DNA from: a virus
IMG/VR virus record: IMGVR_UViG_3300032235_000290
Location: 1 to 33,642 of that record
Length of the DNA stretch: 33,642 nt
Reading direction: 5' to 3' (one strand)
Positions 1 through 7,127 of the stretch are shown here, piece by piece (the stretch's first letter is position 1; the number at the start of each line of letters is the position of its first letter). The position numbers and the translations under genes are program-made. Under the pieces are notes generated by a model. That model was not told the origin of the DNA. It searched no databases and saw nothing but the letters and a program-made list of their open reading frames with translations.

Positions 1-810
1 CTCGGAAACAGCACCAGGGTAAACACTCTGCACTTCTTGGGCCATCAAACCGACTTGACGGCCACCACCCCAAATGTAATCAAACTCATAGACGTTCAAT
101 CCGTCGGATCGTGTGCCGATTTGCTTAATGTTTTTCTTGAGTCTGCGGTCACTGAATACGTTGCTCAATCCTGGCTGGCCCATTTTTCCGCCAGCGCCGT
201 ATTGAGCGCCAAGCACTTGAGCTGGCAGATTCAGCAGGCCGCTGTAGGCTTTGGCTTGGCCAAGTTCGCCACCAGCCAAAGCAGCGCCACGTTCGGCCTG
301 CAGGCGTGCGATGGCAGATCCTGTTTCCATGCCTGCTGTGCCAACACCGGCAGCAGACTGCTGGCCGAGTGACGTCATGCCACCCAGGCGGCTGTATTGT
401 TGGTCAATCGCCTCACGAAGCATCGCAGGCCGGAACTGCGCCAGGGCTGCTTGGATGTTGCCGCCACGCAGTCCGCCAGTGGCAGAGGCGCGTTGCAGTA
501 AGGCCTCTTCGCCTTGGCGCACGGACTCTTGGAAACCAACGCCGCCTTGAATGCGCTCGATGGCTGCACGTTCAGCCTCTGGGCCGCCCATGCCAAGTAA
601 TGCTTGCTGCTGAGCGAGTGCTGGCGTGCCTGCTTCAACATAGGGCTTGAGCAATTCACGCAGGGCATCAAACTGACGGCGCTGCTCTTCGATTCCAGCT
701 TGACTGGCTTGGGCTTGCATACCAGCAGCATCACCTGCTGCGTCGGCTTGCATCATTCCGCCGACGAGCTGTGTGCCGCCGACGATTAGGCCGGTGATTG
801 GATCAGGCAT
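1..810 (-). CDS. DNA-transfer/ejection-like protein with C-terminal Peptidase_S74 chaperone domain (3' end outside window)
   Basis: The frame is open from ATG at 810 to the left edge, giving 270 visible residues with no stop. Residues 1-215 are rich in Ala, Gly and Gln (start MPDPITGLIVGGTQLVGG, then LLKPYVEAG, ASATGGLRGGN, AALAQFRPAM). They resemble the phage proteins usually named DNA transfer protein p32, thought to be virion proteins ejected with the genome. From about residue 218 the sequence changes to SNVFSDRRLKKNIKQIG, then VYEFDYIW and VGLMAQEVQSVYPGAV. This is the start of the intramolecular chaperone/auto-protease domain (Peptidase_S74) of endosialidases and tail fibres, which is cleaved off after trimer folding; Ser220-Asp221 is the likely scissile region. 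About 50 residues of the domain are visible, so it is cut by the window edge. The start overlaps the stop of the preceding gene (ATGCCTGA). The position corresponds to P22 gene 7. Function in this phage is inferred. Confidence 0.85.
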   Translation of the reverse strand, partial: MPDPITGLIVGGTQLVGGMMQADAAGDAAGMQAQASQAGIEEQRRQFDALRELLKPYVEAGTPALAQQQALLGMGGPEAERAAIERIQGGVGFQESVRQGEEALLQRASATGGLRGGNIQAALAQFRPAMLREAIDQQYSRLGGMTSLGQQSAAGVGTAGMETGSAIARLQAERGAALAGGELGQAKAYSGLLNLPAQVLGAQYGAGGKMGQPGLSNVFSDRRLKKNIKQIGTRSDGLNVYEFDYIWGGGRQVGLMAQEVQSVYPGAVSE

Positions 811-1252
811 GGCCAAACTCCTTCATGTAATCTTCAAATGTCTCGCCATACAACTCCATGACAACGTGTGCATTATCGTTGGCAAACTTTGCGCCATGGT
901 AGGCCTGGACGGCCATCAGGATGACGTCGTAATAGCCTGCACGCCACATGTAGGAACGCGCATCGGGCTTGCCAGCACGTTCCACAAGGTCGGAGGCCTG
1001 CCACTTCATGACCATCAAAGCCACGCAAGGTGCAAGCAGTTCAGCATTTTTGAGGTAAAACGAATTCTGGTTCATCGCCACAAGTGTGTTCCAGATTGCT
1101 CCATCGAGCTCGGTTCGATCTACAGGATCACCATCGGCAACGTCATCAAAGACTTGGATGGCGTTCCAGAGCATCAAAAGCCACTCCACGGCTGGCGCAG
1201 GCAGCAGCAAAACCTGTGCAAGGTTCTGTCTGAGGCTTTCCGTACCAGTCAT
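803..1252 (-). CDS. Conserved virion-region protein of unknown function
   Basis: 149 residues. The ATG is preceded by a strong ribosome binding site (GGAGG, 7 bases upstream). The protein has several Trp and aromatic residues and alternating hydrophobic helices (AVEWLLMLWNAIQVFDDV near residues 21-38; ARSYMWRAGYYDVILMAVQ near 98-116), but no clear signal peptide or membrane anchor. It lies between the gp10-type gene and the ejection-protein genes, where P22 carries gene 14 (a head assembly/ejection accessory). No sequence similarity to gp14 is claimed. The stop overlaps the start of the next gene, so the two are probably translationally coupled. I recognise it only as a type of conserved hypothetical protein found in podophage structural clusters. 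Confidence 0.8.
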   Translation of the reverse strand: MTGTESLRQNLAQVLLLPAPAVEWLLMLWNAIQVFDDVADGDPVDRTELDGAIWNTLVAMNQNSFYLKNAELLAPCVALMVMKWQASDLVERAGKPDARSYMWRAGYYDVILMAVQAYHGAKFANDNAHVVMELYGETFEDYMKEFGHA

Positions 1253-1255
1253 GCT

Positions 1256-1327
1256 CTACCCTCCAAGTGGCGAATGAGCTGCTGGCGGCTCGATAAGCTC
1301 AGCACCTTTATTTTCCCACATTCGCAT
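1256..1327 (-). CDS. Possible 23-residue micro-ORF
   Basis: This short frame (MRMWENKGAELIEPPAAHSP, then LGG) fills the only gap in this part of the operon, between the cysteine-motif gene and the 149-residue gene. It begins 6 bases after the upstream stop. A second ATG at 1321 would give a 21-residue form. No good Shine-Dalgarno sequence is visible, so coupling to the upstream gene would be needed. Its TAG lies just upstream of the next start. There is no family assignment, and it may be chance. Confidence 0.3.
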   Translation of the reverse strand: MRMWENKGAELIEPPAAHSPLGG

Positions 1328-1333
1328 GCTTTG

Positions 1334-1732
1334 TCAATCAAGATCGAACTCTCGTTCTTCCCAGGCTTGACAGCTGCGCATGTCGTGGCAGATGAAGTCA
1401 AACTTGTGGCAGTAGCCACGAAATCCTGCGCCGGTGTCCCAGTCATTTTGTGGGATGCGCTCCATCTTGGCCTGCATCATGGTGCTGTTGTCGTAATACT
1501 CGCAGTTCGAGCAGCGACGACGACGGGCCTCTTTCTCGTCCACTTGCATGGCCTTGCCAAGTGCAACCCAGTAGACCTTGTTGGCCGTTGGCTCGTTGCT
1601 TGGGTTTTCAGGGCCGAGCATCCAGTCGTCGATCACCACCTGGGTGTTCTTCTTGTTCTCAGCCGCTGTGATGAACGGCATGGATTCTGGCAGGCCGGTG
1701 AAGCCAGCCACCATAATCTTTGGCATTTCCAT
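1334..1732 (-). CDS. Cysteine-motif protein of the tail/ejection gene cluster
   Basis: 132 residues from the ATG at 1732. That start was chosen over the frame's upstream start at 1756 because AAGGAG lies 6-7 bases before it, and the longer form would read through this site. The C-terminal third carries five cysteines in the pattern C-x2-C, then Y-C-x6-C-x5-C-x-A-W (CSNCEYY, GYCHKFDFIC, RSCQAW). This could bind zinc or an iron-sulphur cluster. Similar cysteine-containing C-termini occur in conserved hypothetical proteins of podophage structural regions. The N-terminal half has no motif I recognise. Its leader is nearly identical to that of the preceding gene (see the finding on shared leaders). 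Whether it enters the virion cannot be told from sequence. Confidence 0.8.
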   Translation of the reverse strand: MEMPKIMVAGFTGLPESMPFITAAENKKNTQVVIDDWMLGPENPSNEPTANKVYWVALGKAMQVDEKEARRRRCSNCEYYDNSTMMQAKMERIPQNDWDTGAGFRGYCHKFDFICHDMRSCQAWEEREFDLD

Positions 1733-1742
1733 TGTGGTCTCC

Positions 1743-2075
1743 TTAAGTGATTTCACGGCCAGAGGCGCGGATGGTCAGGGCAGTGGCCGTGCCGGTGGTC
1801 GAGATGAAGCCACCATTGGCCAACACTTGGCCAACCAGCTCGGGGAAGGTGTAGGTTTCGTCCGGTGCAATGGCGCGATTGTCCACAATCAAGTTGGTCG
1901 CTCCTGCGGTTCCTCCGTTGCTTACCAGGTTGACGCTGATCACCGCATTGCTGGCGCTGGTGTTGGTGGCCGTGAATTTGTCGATGATGGCCGTGCAGTT
2001 GGTCGCGGTGTATTGCGTGGTCTGCGCGGCCTCCATCTGCTTGGAGCCAATGAGGGGTTTTGCTGTGACTGCCAT
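1743..2075 (-). CDS. Small beta-rich virion protein, paralogue of its upstream neighbour
   Basis: 110 residues, preceded by a strong AAGGAG site. The sequence is rich in Thr, Ala, Val and Asn with alternating short beta strands and no long helices or charged tails, as in small jelly-roll or Ig-like decoration, tail or fibre proteins. It aligns end to end with the next upstream gene: TTQYTATNCTAIIDKFTATN versus TTLYTVPASTRTLLKEFSIA, and a shared ending of the type LTI(R/I)ASG(R/A)E. The pair are therefore very probably tandem duplicates. The position after the gp10-type gene suggests a minor virion component. This is inferred from context only. Confidence 0.8.
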   Translation of the reverse strand: MAVTAKPLIGSKQMEAAQTTQYTATNCTAIIDKFTATNTSASNAVISVNLVSNGGTAGATNLIVDNRAIAPDETYTFPELVGQVLANGGFISTTGTATALTIRASGREIT

Positions 2076-2085
2076 GTCGTTCTCC

Positions 2086-2421
2086 TTAAGTGGCTTCTGC
2101 GCCGCTAGCGATGATGGTCAGGCCTGCGGATGCGGCCTGGATTTGAATGGTATCGCCTGCGTTCAGCACCTCGATGCCGTTGTACTGCAGGGTGTTGTTT
2201 GCAGGAACTGCGACGTCGTACAGAAACGCATTGCCAGTGCCAGCCGATCCTGCCGATGGCACCAAGAACACGCGCACGTTGATGGCCGCGCCTGTGGTGT
2301 TGGCGATGCTGAATTCCTTGAGTAGCGTGCGCGTGCTAGCCGGGACGGTGTACAGCGTGGTGACGCCAGTCGTGATGGCCGATTGGCCAAGTTTGGTGGG
2401 TGTGATTACATCGAAAGCCAT
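2086..2421 (-). CDS. Small beta-rich virion protein, paralogue of its downstream neighbour
   Basis: 111 residues. The start overlaps the preceding gene's end by 16 bases and has only a weak ribosome binding site, so coupling is likely. The beta-strand pattern (TTLYTVPASTRTLLKEFSIA, INVRVFLVP, LYDVAVPANNTLQYNGIEVL, LTIIASGAEA) is that of a compact beta-sandwich. Proteins of this type are common in phage tail and fibre clusters and have no assigned biochemical function. Its stop codon lies inside a leader motif (CACTTAAGGAGA) that is repeated before the following two genes. A decoration, adaptor or fibre-accessory role is possible but unproven. Confidence 0.8.
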   Translation of the reverse strand: MAFDVITPTKLGQSAITTGVTTLYTVPASTRTLLKEFSIANTTGAAINVRVFLVPSAGSAGTGNAFLYDVAVPANNTLQYNGIEVLNAGDTIQIQAASAGLTIIASGAEAT

Positions 2422-2819
2422 GTGAGCACCTGATTAGATCGCACGGATGCGGGAAGGTTGGCCAAAGGCAAGATGCCGTTCACATCATGCGCCAGCTCGA
2501 CATTGTTGCGCACTGGAGCAAGCGCCAGCATTTCCAGAGCATTGGCCATGCGTCCAATGCTGTCCAATGCCTGCACAGCTTTCTGGTCTGCTGTGCCTGC
2601 GTTGATGGCGGCATCTTTCGCCAAGCTGACAATCTGCGATAGAGCCTCATTGGCTGCGGCTTGTCCTTGGCCAGCCTGAATCTCGATGCCAGGCGTGTCG
2701 CTGGATGGAGAGACCTGGTCAGCAACTTTGAACAATTGCTCAAACTGCCTGATCTGCTCCTGGTTTTTCAGGAACGTCGCAAGCTGGTCGCGTGTGAGGT
2801 TGAGCTTTTGCGTTGCCAT
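2406..2819 (-). CDS. Helical protein directly after the gp10-type gene
   Basis: 137 residues. It starts in a TGATG overlap with the stop of the stabilisation-protein gene. Residues 8-35 (TRDQLATFLKNQEQIRQFEQ and onward) and 50-105 (Ala-rich, with heptad-like hydrophobics) predict alpha-helix or coiled coil; the C-terminus is short and polar. In P22 this slot encodes the tail needle gp26, a 233-residue trimeric coiled coil. This protein is much shorter and lacks obvious needle repeats, so an equivalent role is only a positional guess. No enzyme motif or membrane segment is visible. Confidence 0.75.
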   Translation of the reverse strand: MATQKLNLTRDQLATFLKNQEQIRQFEQLFKVADQVSPSSDTPGIEIQAGQGQAAANEALSQIVSLAKDAAINAGTADQKAVQALDSIGRMANALEMLALAPVRNNVELAHDVNGILPLANLPASVRSNQVLTWLSM

Positions 2820-4228
2820 CAGAAGGCCAATGGCTCGATCTGAGCCTCAAGACGGATGAAGGACAGGTGCGCTTGACTGTCGCCACGGAAGCGCTGAATG
2901 CGCCAGTTCCTCATGTGGCCCTGCTGAAACCATGCCAAACGCTTTTGGCTGTTGCCTGTGGTGCCGACACGGATGCCACGGTCTTGGCTCCATGCTTTGC
3001 CGTCCAGGCTGTAGCTGGTGGTGATGATCGGGTCAACACCAAGCGCCACGCTGCCGGTCAGGCTGACAAGCTCTAGCTCGTTGAAGATCGCACCGTTGCT
3101 CTCGTTGTAGACGATCAGCGTGCCAAACTCCCAGCGAACGATCTGGCCCCAGTGGCTGCTGATGTTGTCCACCAGGTAGCCGATGGCGCTGGACTGTGGG
3201 TCACCGATCAGCCACTTGTCGTAGGCCCAGACCAAGTTTCGTGCGCGGTATTGGCTGAAGCCGACCTGGCTGGTACTCAGGGTGAACCAGACCTGTTGCT
3301 GAAGCGCTGTTGATGCGGCTGCGTCATAAACCAGTGTGCGGTCTGGCAGGTGCACATACAGGTGCTCGTGGGCTTTGTCGTTGCGTGCTTCCAGCTTTAC
3401 GGTGGCCAGTTGCGCTTCGGTGTAGTTCAGCAGCAGCTCGTCGATCTCTTGCGTGCTGATCTTTTGGGCTGTGGCATTCGCGCCCATGTAGATGCCTGGC
3501 GCTTCGTTGCGGCCAGAGCCAAGGAAGGCGATCATATCCATGAACACGCAACAGCCAAATGTGCCAATGACACCCTTTGTGACCTGTGCGCCATCGATGC
3601 GCTGAAATGGGAAAAACTCGCCGCCAACGTTGTCAAAAACCTCGATGGTGTTGCGGTTCAGTGCATAGACCTCATTGCGCAGTTTGAGCAGAGCCACCAC
3701 TGGGTCGGGGTCAACTTCGCTGGAGCCGTACTTCAGTGGGTTGACCTGGGTCGGGTCGGACAGCTCTGTCACGATCAGGCTGGTGCCGTCGGTGGTCATG
3801 AAGTAGCCATCTACCCAGACCACGTCCAGCACGACGCCAAGGTCGGGGTCGGTGACTTGCACCAGGCCAAGCGAGCTGCTCCAGTAGTACAAGCGGCCAC
3901 CAGACGCGATGGCCAGACGGTCGAAGCTGTAGTCGAGCGTCACCAGGGTATTGACGGGGCCACCAACGTCGCCTAGCACGGTCACAGCGCCATTGCTGGC
4001 CACGGTCACCAGCTTGGTTCCCATGACCCGATAGCAGACGCCGTTCCAGTTGATGCCGCCACGGTCGATGCCTGGGCCGGTGCCGTTGCCGACGATGCCG
4101 TCACCAGGACGCAGAAAACCAGCACTGATGCCGGACTGCTTTGGGACTGGCACCAGGTTGACCGGATACGACGTGCGCAGGTCTGGCCCGTTGTCAGCAA
4201 AGATGCCGTTGAGGATTGGAATCTGCAT
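2819..4228 (-). CDS. Packaged-DNA stabilisation protein, P22 gp10 type (tail hub)
   Basis: 469 residues, close to P22 gp10 (472). In P22, gp10 hexamers bind below gp4 and plug the portal after packaging, holding DNA in and providing the attachment point for needle and tailspikes. Supporting features are the N-terminus MQIPILNGIFADNGPDLRTS with YPVNLVPVPK. The central part has WD/propeller-like repeats (LVTLDYSFDRLAIASGGRLY, VVWVDGYFMTTDG, NRNTIEVFDNVGGEFFPFQR), matching the Phage_stabilise family. The order gp4-type then gp10-type matches P22, although three or four other genes lie between them here. The ribosome binding site (GGTGAG) is moderate. Confidence 0.92.
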   Translation of the reverse strand: MQIPILNGIFADNGPDLRTSYPVNLVPVPKQSGISAGFLRPGDGIVGNGTGPGIDRGGINWNGVCYRVMGTKLVTVASNGAVTVLGDVGGPVNTLVTLDYSFDRLAIASGGRLYYWSSSLGLVQVTDPDLGVVLDVVWVDGYFMTTDGTSLIVTELSDPTQVNPLKYGSSEVDPDPVVALLKLRNEVYALNRNTIEVFDNVGGEFFPFQRIDGAQVTKGVIGTFGCCVFMDMIAFLGSGRNEAPGIYMGANATAQKISTQEIDELLLNYTEAQLATVKLEARNDKAHEHLYVHLPDRTLVYDAAASTALQQQVWFTLSTSQVGFSQYRARNLVWAYDKWLIGDPQSSAIGYLVDNISSHWGQIVRWEFGTLIVYNESNGAIFNELELVSLTGSVALGVDPIITTSYSLDGKAWSQDRGIRVGTTGNSQKRLAWFQQGHMRNWRIQRFRGDSQAHLSFIRLEAQIEPLAF

Positions 4229-4233
4229 TCAAC

Positions 4234-4518
4234 TCACCATTTTTCTTTGGCAGCCCAAAACGCAGCAGACATCTTGCCTTTTGCGATGTTCTTTTCGTGC
4301 CTTGCCATGAATGATTCGCGCCTGGCCTTGTCCGCCTTGGACTCGCCTTCACGCTTCGGAGACCCAGACACGCCCTGTTGGCCAAAACGGATGGTTTTGA
4401 TTTTGTCGCCATCCTTGGCCACCACGACGTGGGACTTGGTTGGGTGCGAAGGCGTGCGCTTGGGCTTGTTGTAGCCATCGACGCCTGCGCATGCCAGTCT
4501 TGAGTCTTTGGTGGCCAT
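4234..4518 (-). CDS. Small basic conserved phage protein
   Basis: 94 residues from ATG 4518, two bases after the upstream stop. This start gives the conserved N-terminus, whereas the frame extended upstream overlaps the structural gene. It is very Lys/Arg-rich, with a core of NKPKRTPSHPTKSHVVVAKD, then KTIRFGQQGV and a C-terminal segment MARHEKNIAKGKMSAAFWA. This is a widespread small phage protein with no proven function, found in structural clusters of podo- and siphophages. The charge suggests DNA contact, perhaps inside the particle. That is inference. Confidence 0.85.
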   Translation of the reverse strand: MATKDSRLACAGVDGYNKPKRTPSHPTKSHVVVAKDGDKIKTIRFGQQGVSGSPKREGESKADKARRESFMARHEKNIAKGKMSAAFWAAKEKW

Positions 4519-4520
4519 GG

Positions 4521-5465
4521 TCAGAAGCTGATGTAGAGCTTGTAGGCTTCCAGCGTGACGACGTTGTTGGCCGTTGCTGGTTGCGCTGTGAAGGCAAAGG
4601 TCTGGTTCTGCGTTGCGTCCACTGTCAGCACCACGTTTGCGCCTGTGGACAAGCCATGGCCGACCTGGTTGGCCGAGTTGCTGATCACCTGAGAGCTGCC
4701 ACGGTTGCACATGAGCTTCTGAGCGCAAGCACTTTCGTTGTTTGCTGCGCTGACTGCCATGAGCACGCCGCCGCCGTAAGACATGCCGATGTTCTTTGCC
4801 GCTGCGCTGTTAGTCAGGCTGTAGAGCGCATCGATCTCCATGCCTCCACCAACGCCCATAGACCAGCCAGGGATAACGACAGACGCCAAGGTGACAGCGG
4901 TGTTGGCCACGGCCACAGATGCAGTTCCAAGGCCAGTGACGTAGGCCAAGTCGATGGTGACTTCCTTTGTGTCGGTGTCAGCATCCAGGACTTCATAAAA
5001 GCCGGTCACGCCAGTGCCGCCCGTCCAGGTGACGTACAGGCTCGCGCCTTGAGCCACTGCGTTGGTCAGGCCGTGCACGCCTGCGCTCACCAGTTTGACA
5101 TTTCCAGCGTCGTCGGCATAGGTCAGGGTGGTGAAAGTTGCAGCAGGTTGCACTAGGCTGACTGGTGTCAGGTTGCCGAGCACCAAGGCCGGGAAGCTGC
5201 GCAGCTTTGGCTGTGTGCCGACGTCATATTCGACGGTGGCATTGCGGTTCTGGATGCGGATGGTGCGGTCTTGGCCATAGGGGCCAAATGTTTGTGCGCT
5301 GTTCGACAGCGTGGCCAGCGTGGTGTAAATCCAGGGCTGACCTGGTTCGGCTGCTTGAATCTGCACGACGCTTGGCTCGTCGCCTGTGTTGCCGATGCTG
5401 ATGGATTGGCCATTGGGCACCAGGATGTCGAAATCACCGGAGATTTTGCTTGGTTGAATGAACAT
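4521..5465 (-). CDS. Beta-rich structural protein of the head-tail region
   Basis: 314 residues, with a strong AAAGGAG site before the ATG. The protein is almost entirely Gly/Ala/Thr/Val-rich beta sequence (SISIGNTGDEPSVVQIQA, TVEYDVGTQPKLRSFPALVL, WTGGTGVTGFYEVLDADTD) with no enzyme motif. The C-terminal 80 residues (QVGHGLSTGANVVLTVDATQ then TLEAYKLYISF) look like a fibre- or decoration-type domain. Its position between the gp4- and gp10-type genes, a spot where many P22-like environmental phages carry extra virion genes, suggests an extra tail or capsid component. I do not recognise a named family. Confidence 0.8.
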   Translation of the reverse strand: MFIQPSKISGDFDILVPNGQSISIGNTGDEPSVVQIQAAEPGQPWIYTTLATLSNSAQTFGPYGQDRTIRIQNRNATVEYDVGTQPKLRSFPALVLGNLTPVSLVQPAATFTTLTYADDAGNVKLVSAGVHGLTNAVAQGASLYVTWTGGTGVTGFYEVLDADTDTKEVTIDLAYVTGLGTASVAVANTAVTLASVVIPGWSMGVGGGMEIDALYSLTNSAAAKNIGMSYGGGVLMAVSAANNESACAQKLMCNRGSSQVISNSANQVGHGLSTGANVVLTVDATQNQTFAFTAQPATANNVVTLEAYKLYISF

Positions 5466-5480
5466 GATTGCTCCTTTGGG

Positions 5481-5936
5481 TTAGGCGATGCGATACCAGC
5501 TGTTGAGCGACTGCACAAAGCGCATGCGGAAGAAGTCCTGCGCGGCCAGGTTACCGGGCACGCCGTAGGCTGCAGCCGCGCCGTTCAGCGCCAGCGTGAA
5601 GCTGGTGATCTGCTGTGTGGTGGTAATGAGCACCTCAGTGCCATCAGGCGTCTGGGTGTTCAGCGGAAGGGTGATCGTGCCAGTGGCCAAGGTTCCGGCT
5701 GGCTGGAGCAGCATCCACTGCTGCTGGCTGACCGGGGTGGGCACGGTGATGTTGAAGCCGGTGCCAGGCGTTGCGATGCTGGTGGCCAACGACGGGGCTG
5801 CAAAAGTTTGCTGGAAATACTGAAGCAGCGCACCGATTGGCAGGCGTCGTGCGTCGCCGTTGTTCGGGGTGTAGACGGGAATCTGGTCGCCTGGTGACGG
5901 GAATGCAAGCAGCGGCAGTTGGTTGATGTAAGCCAT
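5481..5936 (-). CDS. Small virion-region protein, beta-rich
   Basis: 151 residues, ATG with AAGGA upstream. The start MAYINQLPLLAFPSPGDQIP, followed by a helix (LPIGALLQYFQQTF) and then Thr/Gly-rich beta sequence ending in FVQSLNSWYRIA, is of the kind seen in short virion proteins next to fibre or decoration genes. The C-terminal part reads like a small beta-sandwich in which a value (tqtpdGTEVLITTT) is displayed on a strand. It probably functions with the 314-residue neighbour. Exact role is unknown. Confidence 0.78.
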   Translation of the reverse strand: MAYINQLPLLAFPSPGDQIPVYTPNNGDARRLPIGALLQYFQQTFAAPSLATSIATPGTGFNITVPTPVSQQQWMLLQPAGTLATGTITLPLNTQTPDGTEVLITTTQQITSFTLALNGAAAAYGVPGNLAAQDFFRMRFVQSLNSWYRIA

Positions 5937-5945
5937 GGTGAATCC

Positions 5946-6428
5946 TTAGTTGAACTGGAGAGGGCCGTCTGGGCCAACGTCGACAGGGTTGACGGGTGGA
6001 CGGATGAACGGGTTGTCGTAGACGCGCCATGGCTTGTTGCCAGCGCCAGCAGGCATGGTGGCCGGGAGCTGTTGCTCTGGCGGCATGGCGGCACGCTGCA
6101 GCAGTGTGTTGTAGCTGTCCTTGGCCACGGCCTTGGTTTCAGGCATCACCACCTTGCCATAGCCAGGTGCAATGCGAACAGCGCCATTCGTGATGATCGC
6201 TTCATTCGCCCAGTCAGGCACCAGCGTCGGCTCGTCCAGATCGCTGTCTTGTGGGCTTCCTGGCAGTGGGTAGCCCAAGCGGATACCTTTGCCGTTCCAG
6301 TCGGCCATCATGGCGTCTATGCGACGCATGGCGGATTGCAGTTGCTCCGGCTGCAGGTCGAAGACATAGGACGCAAGGCCGATCTCTTCAAAGGCCGCCG
6401 CAACGAATTGGCGCTTGCTGTAACCCAT
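5946..6428 (-). CDS. Tail accessory factor, P22 gp4 type
   Basis: 160 residues compared with 166 in P22 gp4. In P22, twelve gp4 copies bind the portal ring after packaging and form the upper tail hub on which gp10 assembles; gp4 also has peptidoglycan-hydrolase activity. The N-terminal helical region (YSKRQFVAAAFEEIGLASYV, then LQPEQLQSAMRRIDAMMADW) matches the family's characteristic start. The C-terminus is Pro-rich. GGAGG lies 6 bases before the ATG. The gene follows coat and three small genes, consistent with P22 order. Confidence 0.9.
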   Translation of the reverse strand: MGYSKRQFVAAAFEEIGLASYVFDLQPEQLQSAMRRIDAMMADWNGKGIRLGYPLPGSPQDSDLDEPTLVPDWANEAIITNGAVRIAPGYGKVVMPETKAVAKDSYNTLLQRAAMPPEQQLPATMPAGAGNKPWRVYDNPFIRPPVNPVDVGPDGPLQFN

Positions 6429-6429
6429 A

Positions 6430-6732
6430 TCAGGCCTCCTGCTTGCTGAGTGCTTCGGTGATCATGGCCAGCAGCTTTTCATCGCTGGTGCGCTTGGTGA
6501 ATGTCAGGCCGAGTTCTTTGGCCTTCTCGACCAACTCGATGCGGGTTGGGGCTTCGCTGTCGTCAGGCACTGAAGTTTCTACGACTTCGGGCGCTTGAGG
6601 TGCGGCTGCAGCTGCGGCTGCCTGCTCGCGCAACAGACGGTGATTGATGCCGTCGATTGGCCGAGATGGCTTGCGAACCTTCACGGGCTTTTTGTTCTTT
6701 CGGTACTTGGGCATGAGGATGTTGTCTTGCAT
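6430..6732 (-). CDS. Small protein with basic N-terminus and SAP/HeH-like C-terminal helices
   Basis: 100 residues from ATG 6732, which overlaps the preceding stop as TGATG; an alternative start at 6714 would remove six residues. The N-terminal 35 residues are strongly basic (KYRKNKKPVKVRKPSRP). A poly-Ala/Pro linker follows. The C-terminal segment TRIELVEKAKELGLTFTKRT with DEKLLAMITEAL resembles the helix-extended-loop-helix (SAP/HeH) fold that binds nucleic acid in some phage proteins. Its place just after coat suggests a head-completion or DNA-associated minor protein. This is a weak assignment. Confidence 0.75.
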   Translation of the reverse strand: MQDNILMPKYRKNKKPVKVRKPSRPIDGINHRLLREQAAAAAAAPQAPEVVETSVPDDSEAPTRIELVEKAKELGLTFTKRTSDEKLLAMITEALSKQEA

Positions 6733-6908
6733 CACTTGGCCTTCCTTTTCATGGGCTTTGCTGTTTTCTCCGCGGCTTTGAATGCTGCAGAAGTCGGTGC
6801 GCCCTTAGTGCCAGGCTTGCGCATGCGCTCAGGTGTTTTGCCTGCAGCTTTCTGCTTTTCGATGCGCTCACGCTTGGCGTGGATGTTGGCGTACAGACCG
6901 GCCTTCAT
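6732..6908 (-). CDS. Very basic 58-residue protein
   Basis: The frame runs from ATG 6908 (overlapping the previous gene's TGA as ATGA) to TGA 6732 (overlapping the next ATG). The protein begins MKAGLYANIHAKRERIEKQK and is followed by KTPERMRKPGTKGAPTSAAF and a Lys-rich tail. About a third of its residues are Lys or Arg. Overlapping both neighbours exactly supports real translation. Similar Lys-rich peptides of the form 'K.GLYANIHAKR.RI' are common next to phage head genes and have no known function. Confidence 0.8.
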   Translation of the reverse strand: MKAGLYANIHAKRERIEKQKAAGKTPERMRKPGTKGAPTSAAFKAAEKTAKPMKRKAK

Positions 6909-7075
6909 TTCTTGGCCTTCTTGGGTGCTTTGCTTGGCTTGCCAGCAGCTTTGGCCGCTTTGCGAGCGACGTTGAGTGCAACGGCCACGGCTTGCTTTTG
7001 AGGCATGCCGGACTTCATCTCCTTGGAGATGTTCTTGCCGATGGACTTGCTTGAGTAACCTTTGGTCAGTGGCAT
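6905..7075 (-). CDS. Basic 56-residue protein next to coat
   Basis: ATG 7075 has AGGAG 6 bases upstream. The protein starts MPLTKGYSSKSIGKNISKEM, continues KSGMPQKQAVAVALNVARKA and ends in a Lys/Ala-rich tail. The core is recognisable as a widespread small phage family of the form 'K.S...I..NI..E..AGKPQKQAVAIAL', of unknown role. It is the first gene after the coat-distal hairpin, so its expression relative to coat may be lowered. Its extreme basicity suggests binding to packaged or host DNA (inference). Confidence 0.85.
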   Translation of the reverse strand: MPLTKGYSSKSIGKNISKEMKSGMPQKQAVAVALNVARKAAKAAGKPSKAPKKAKK

Positions 7076-7095
7076 TTGGGTCTCCTATGCAGAAA

Positions 7096-7113
7096 GGGGG
7101 GCCGAGGCCCCCC
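7096..7113 (-). terminator. GC hairpin after the coat gene (attenuator-like)
   Basis: GGGGGGCC-GA-GGCCCCCC is a perfect inverted repeat in the 52-base gap between coat and the next gene. On the minus strand it is followed by CTTTCTGC, a poor U-tract. It may act as a partial terminator that keeps coat transcripts abundant relative to downstream tail genes, or as a 3'-end stabiliser. Confidence 0.6.
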
Positions 7114-7127
7114 AGTCTTTTGCCAGA

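Noticed and set aside
773-1750. 325-residue plus-strand frame at the left side
   Set aside because: It runs antisense across three minus-strand genes that have ribosome binding sites and overlapping junctions.
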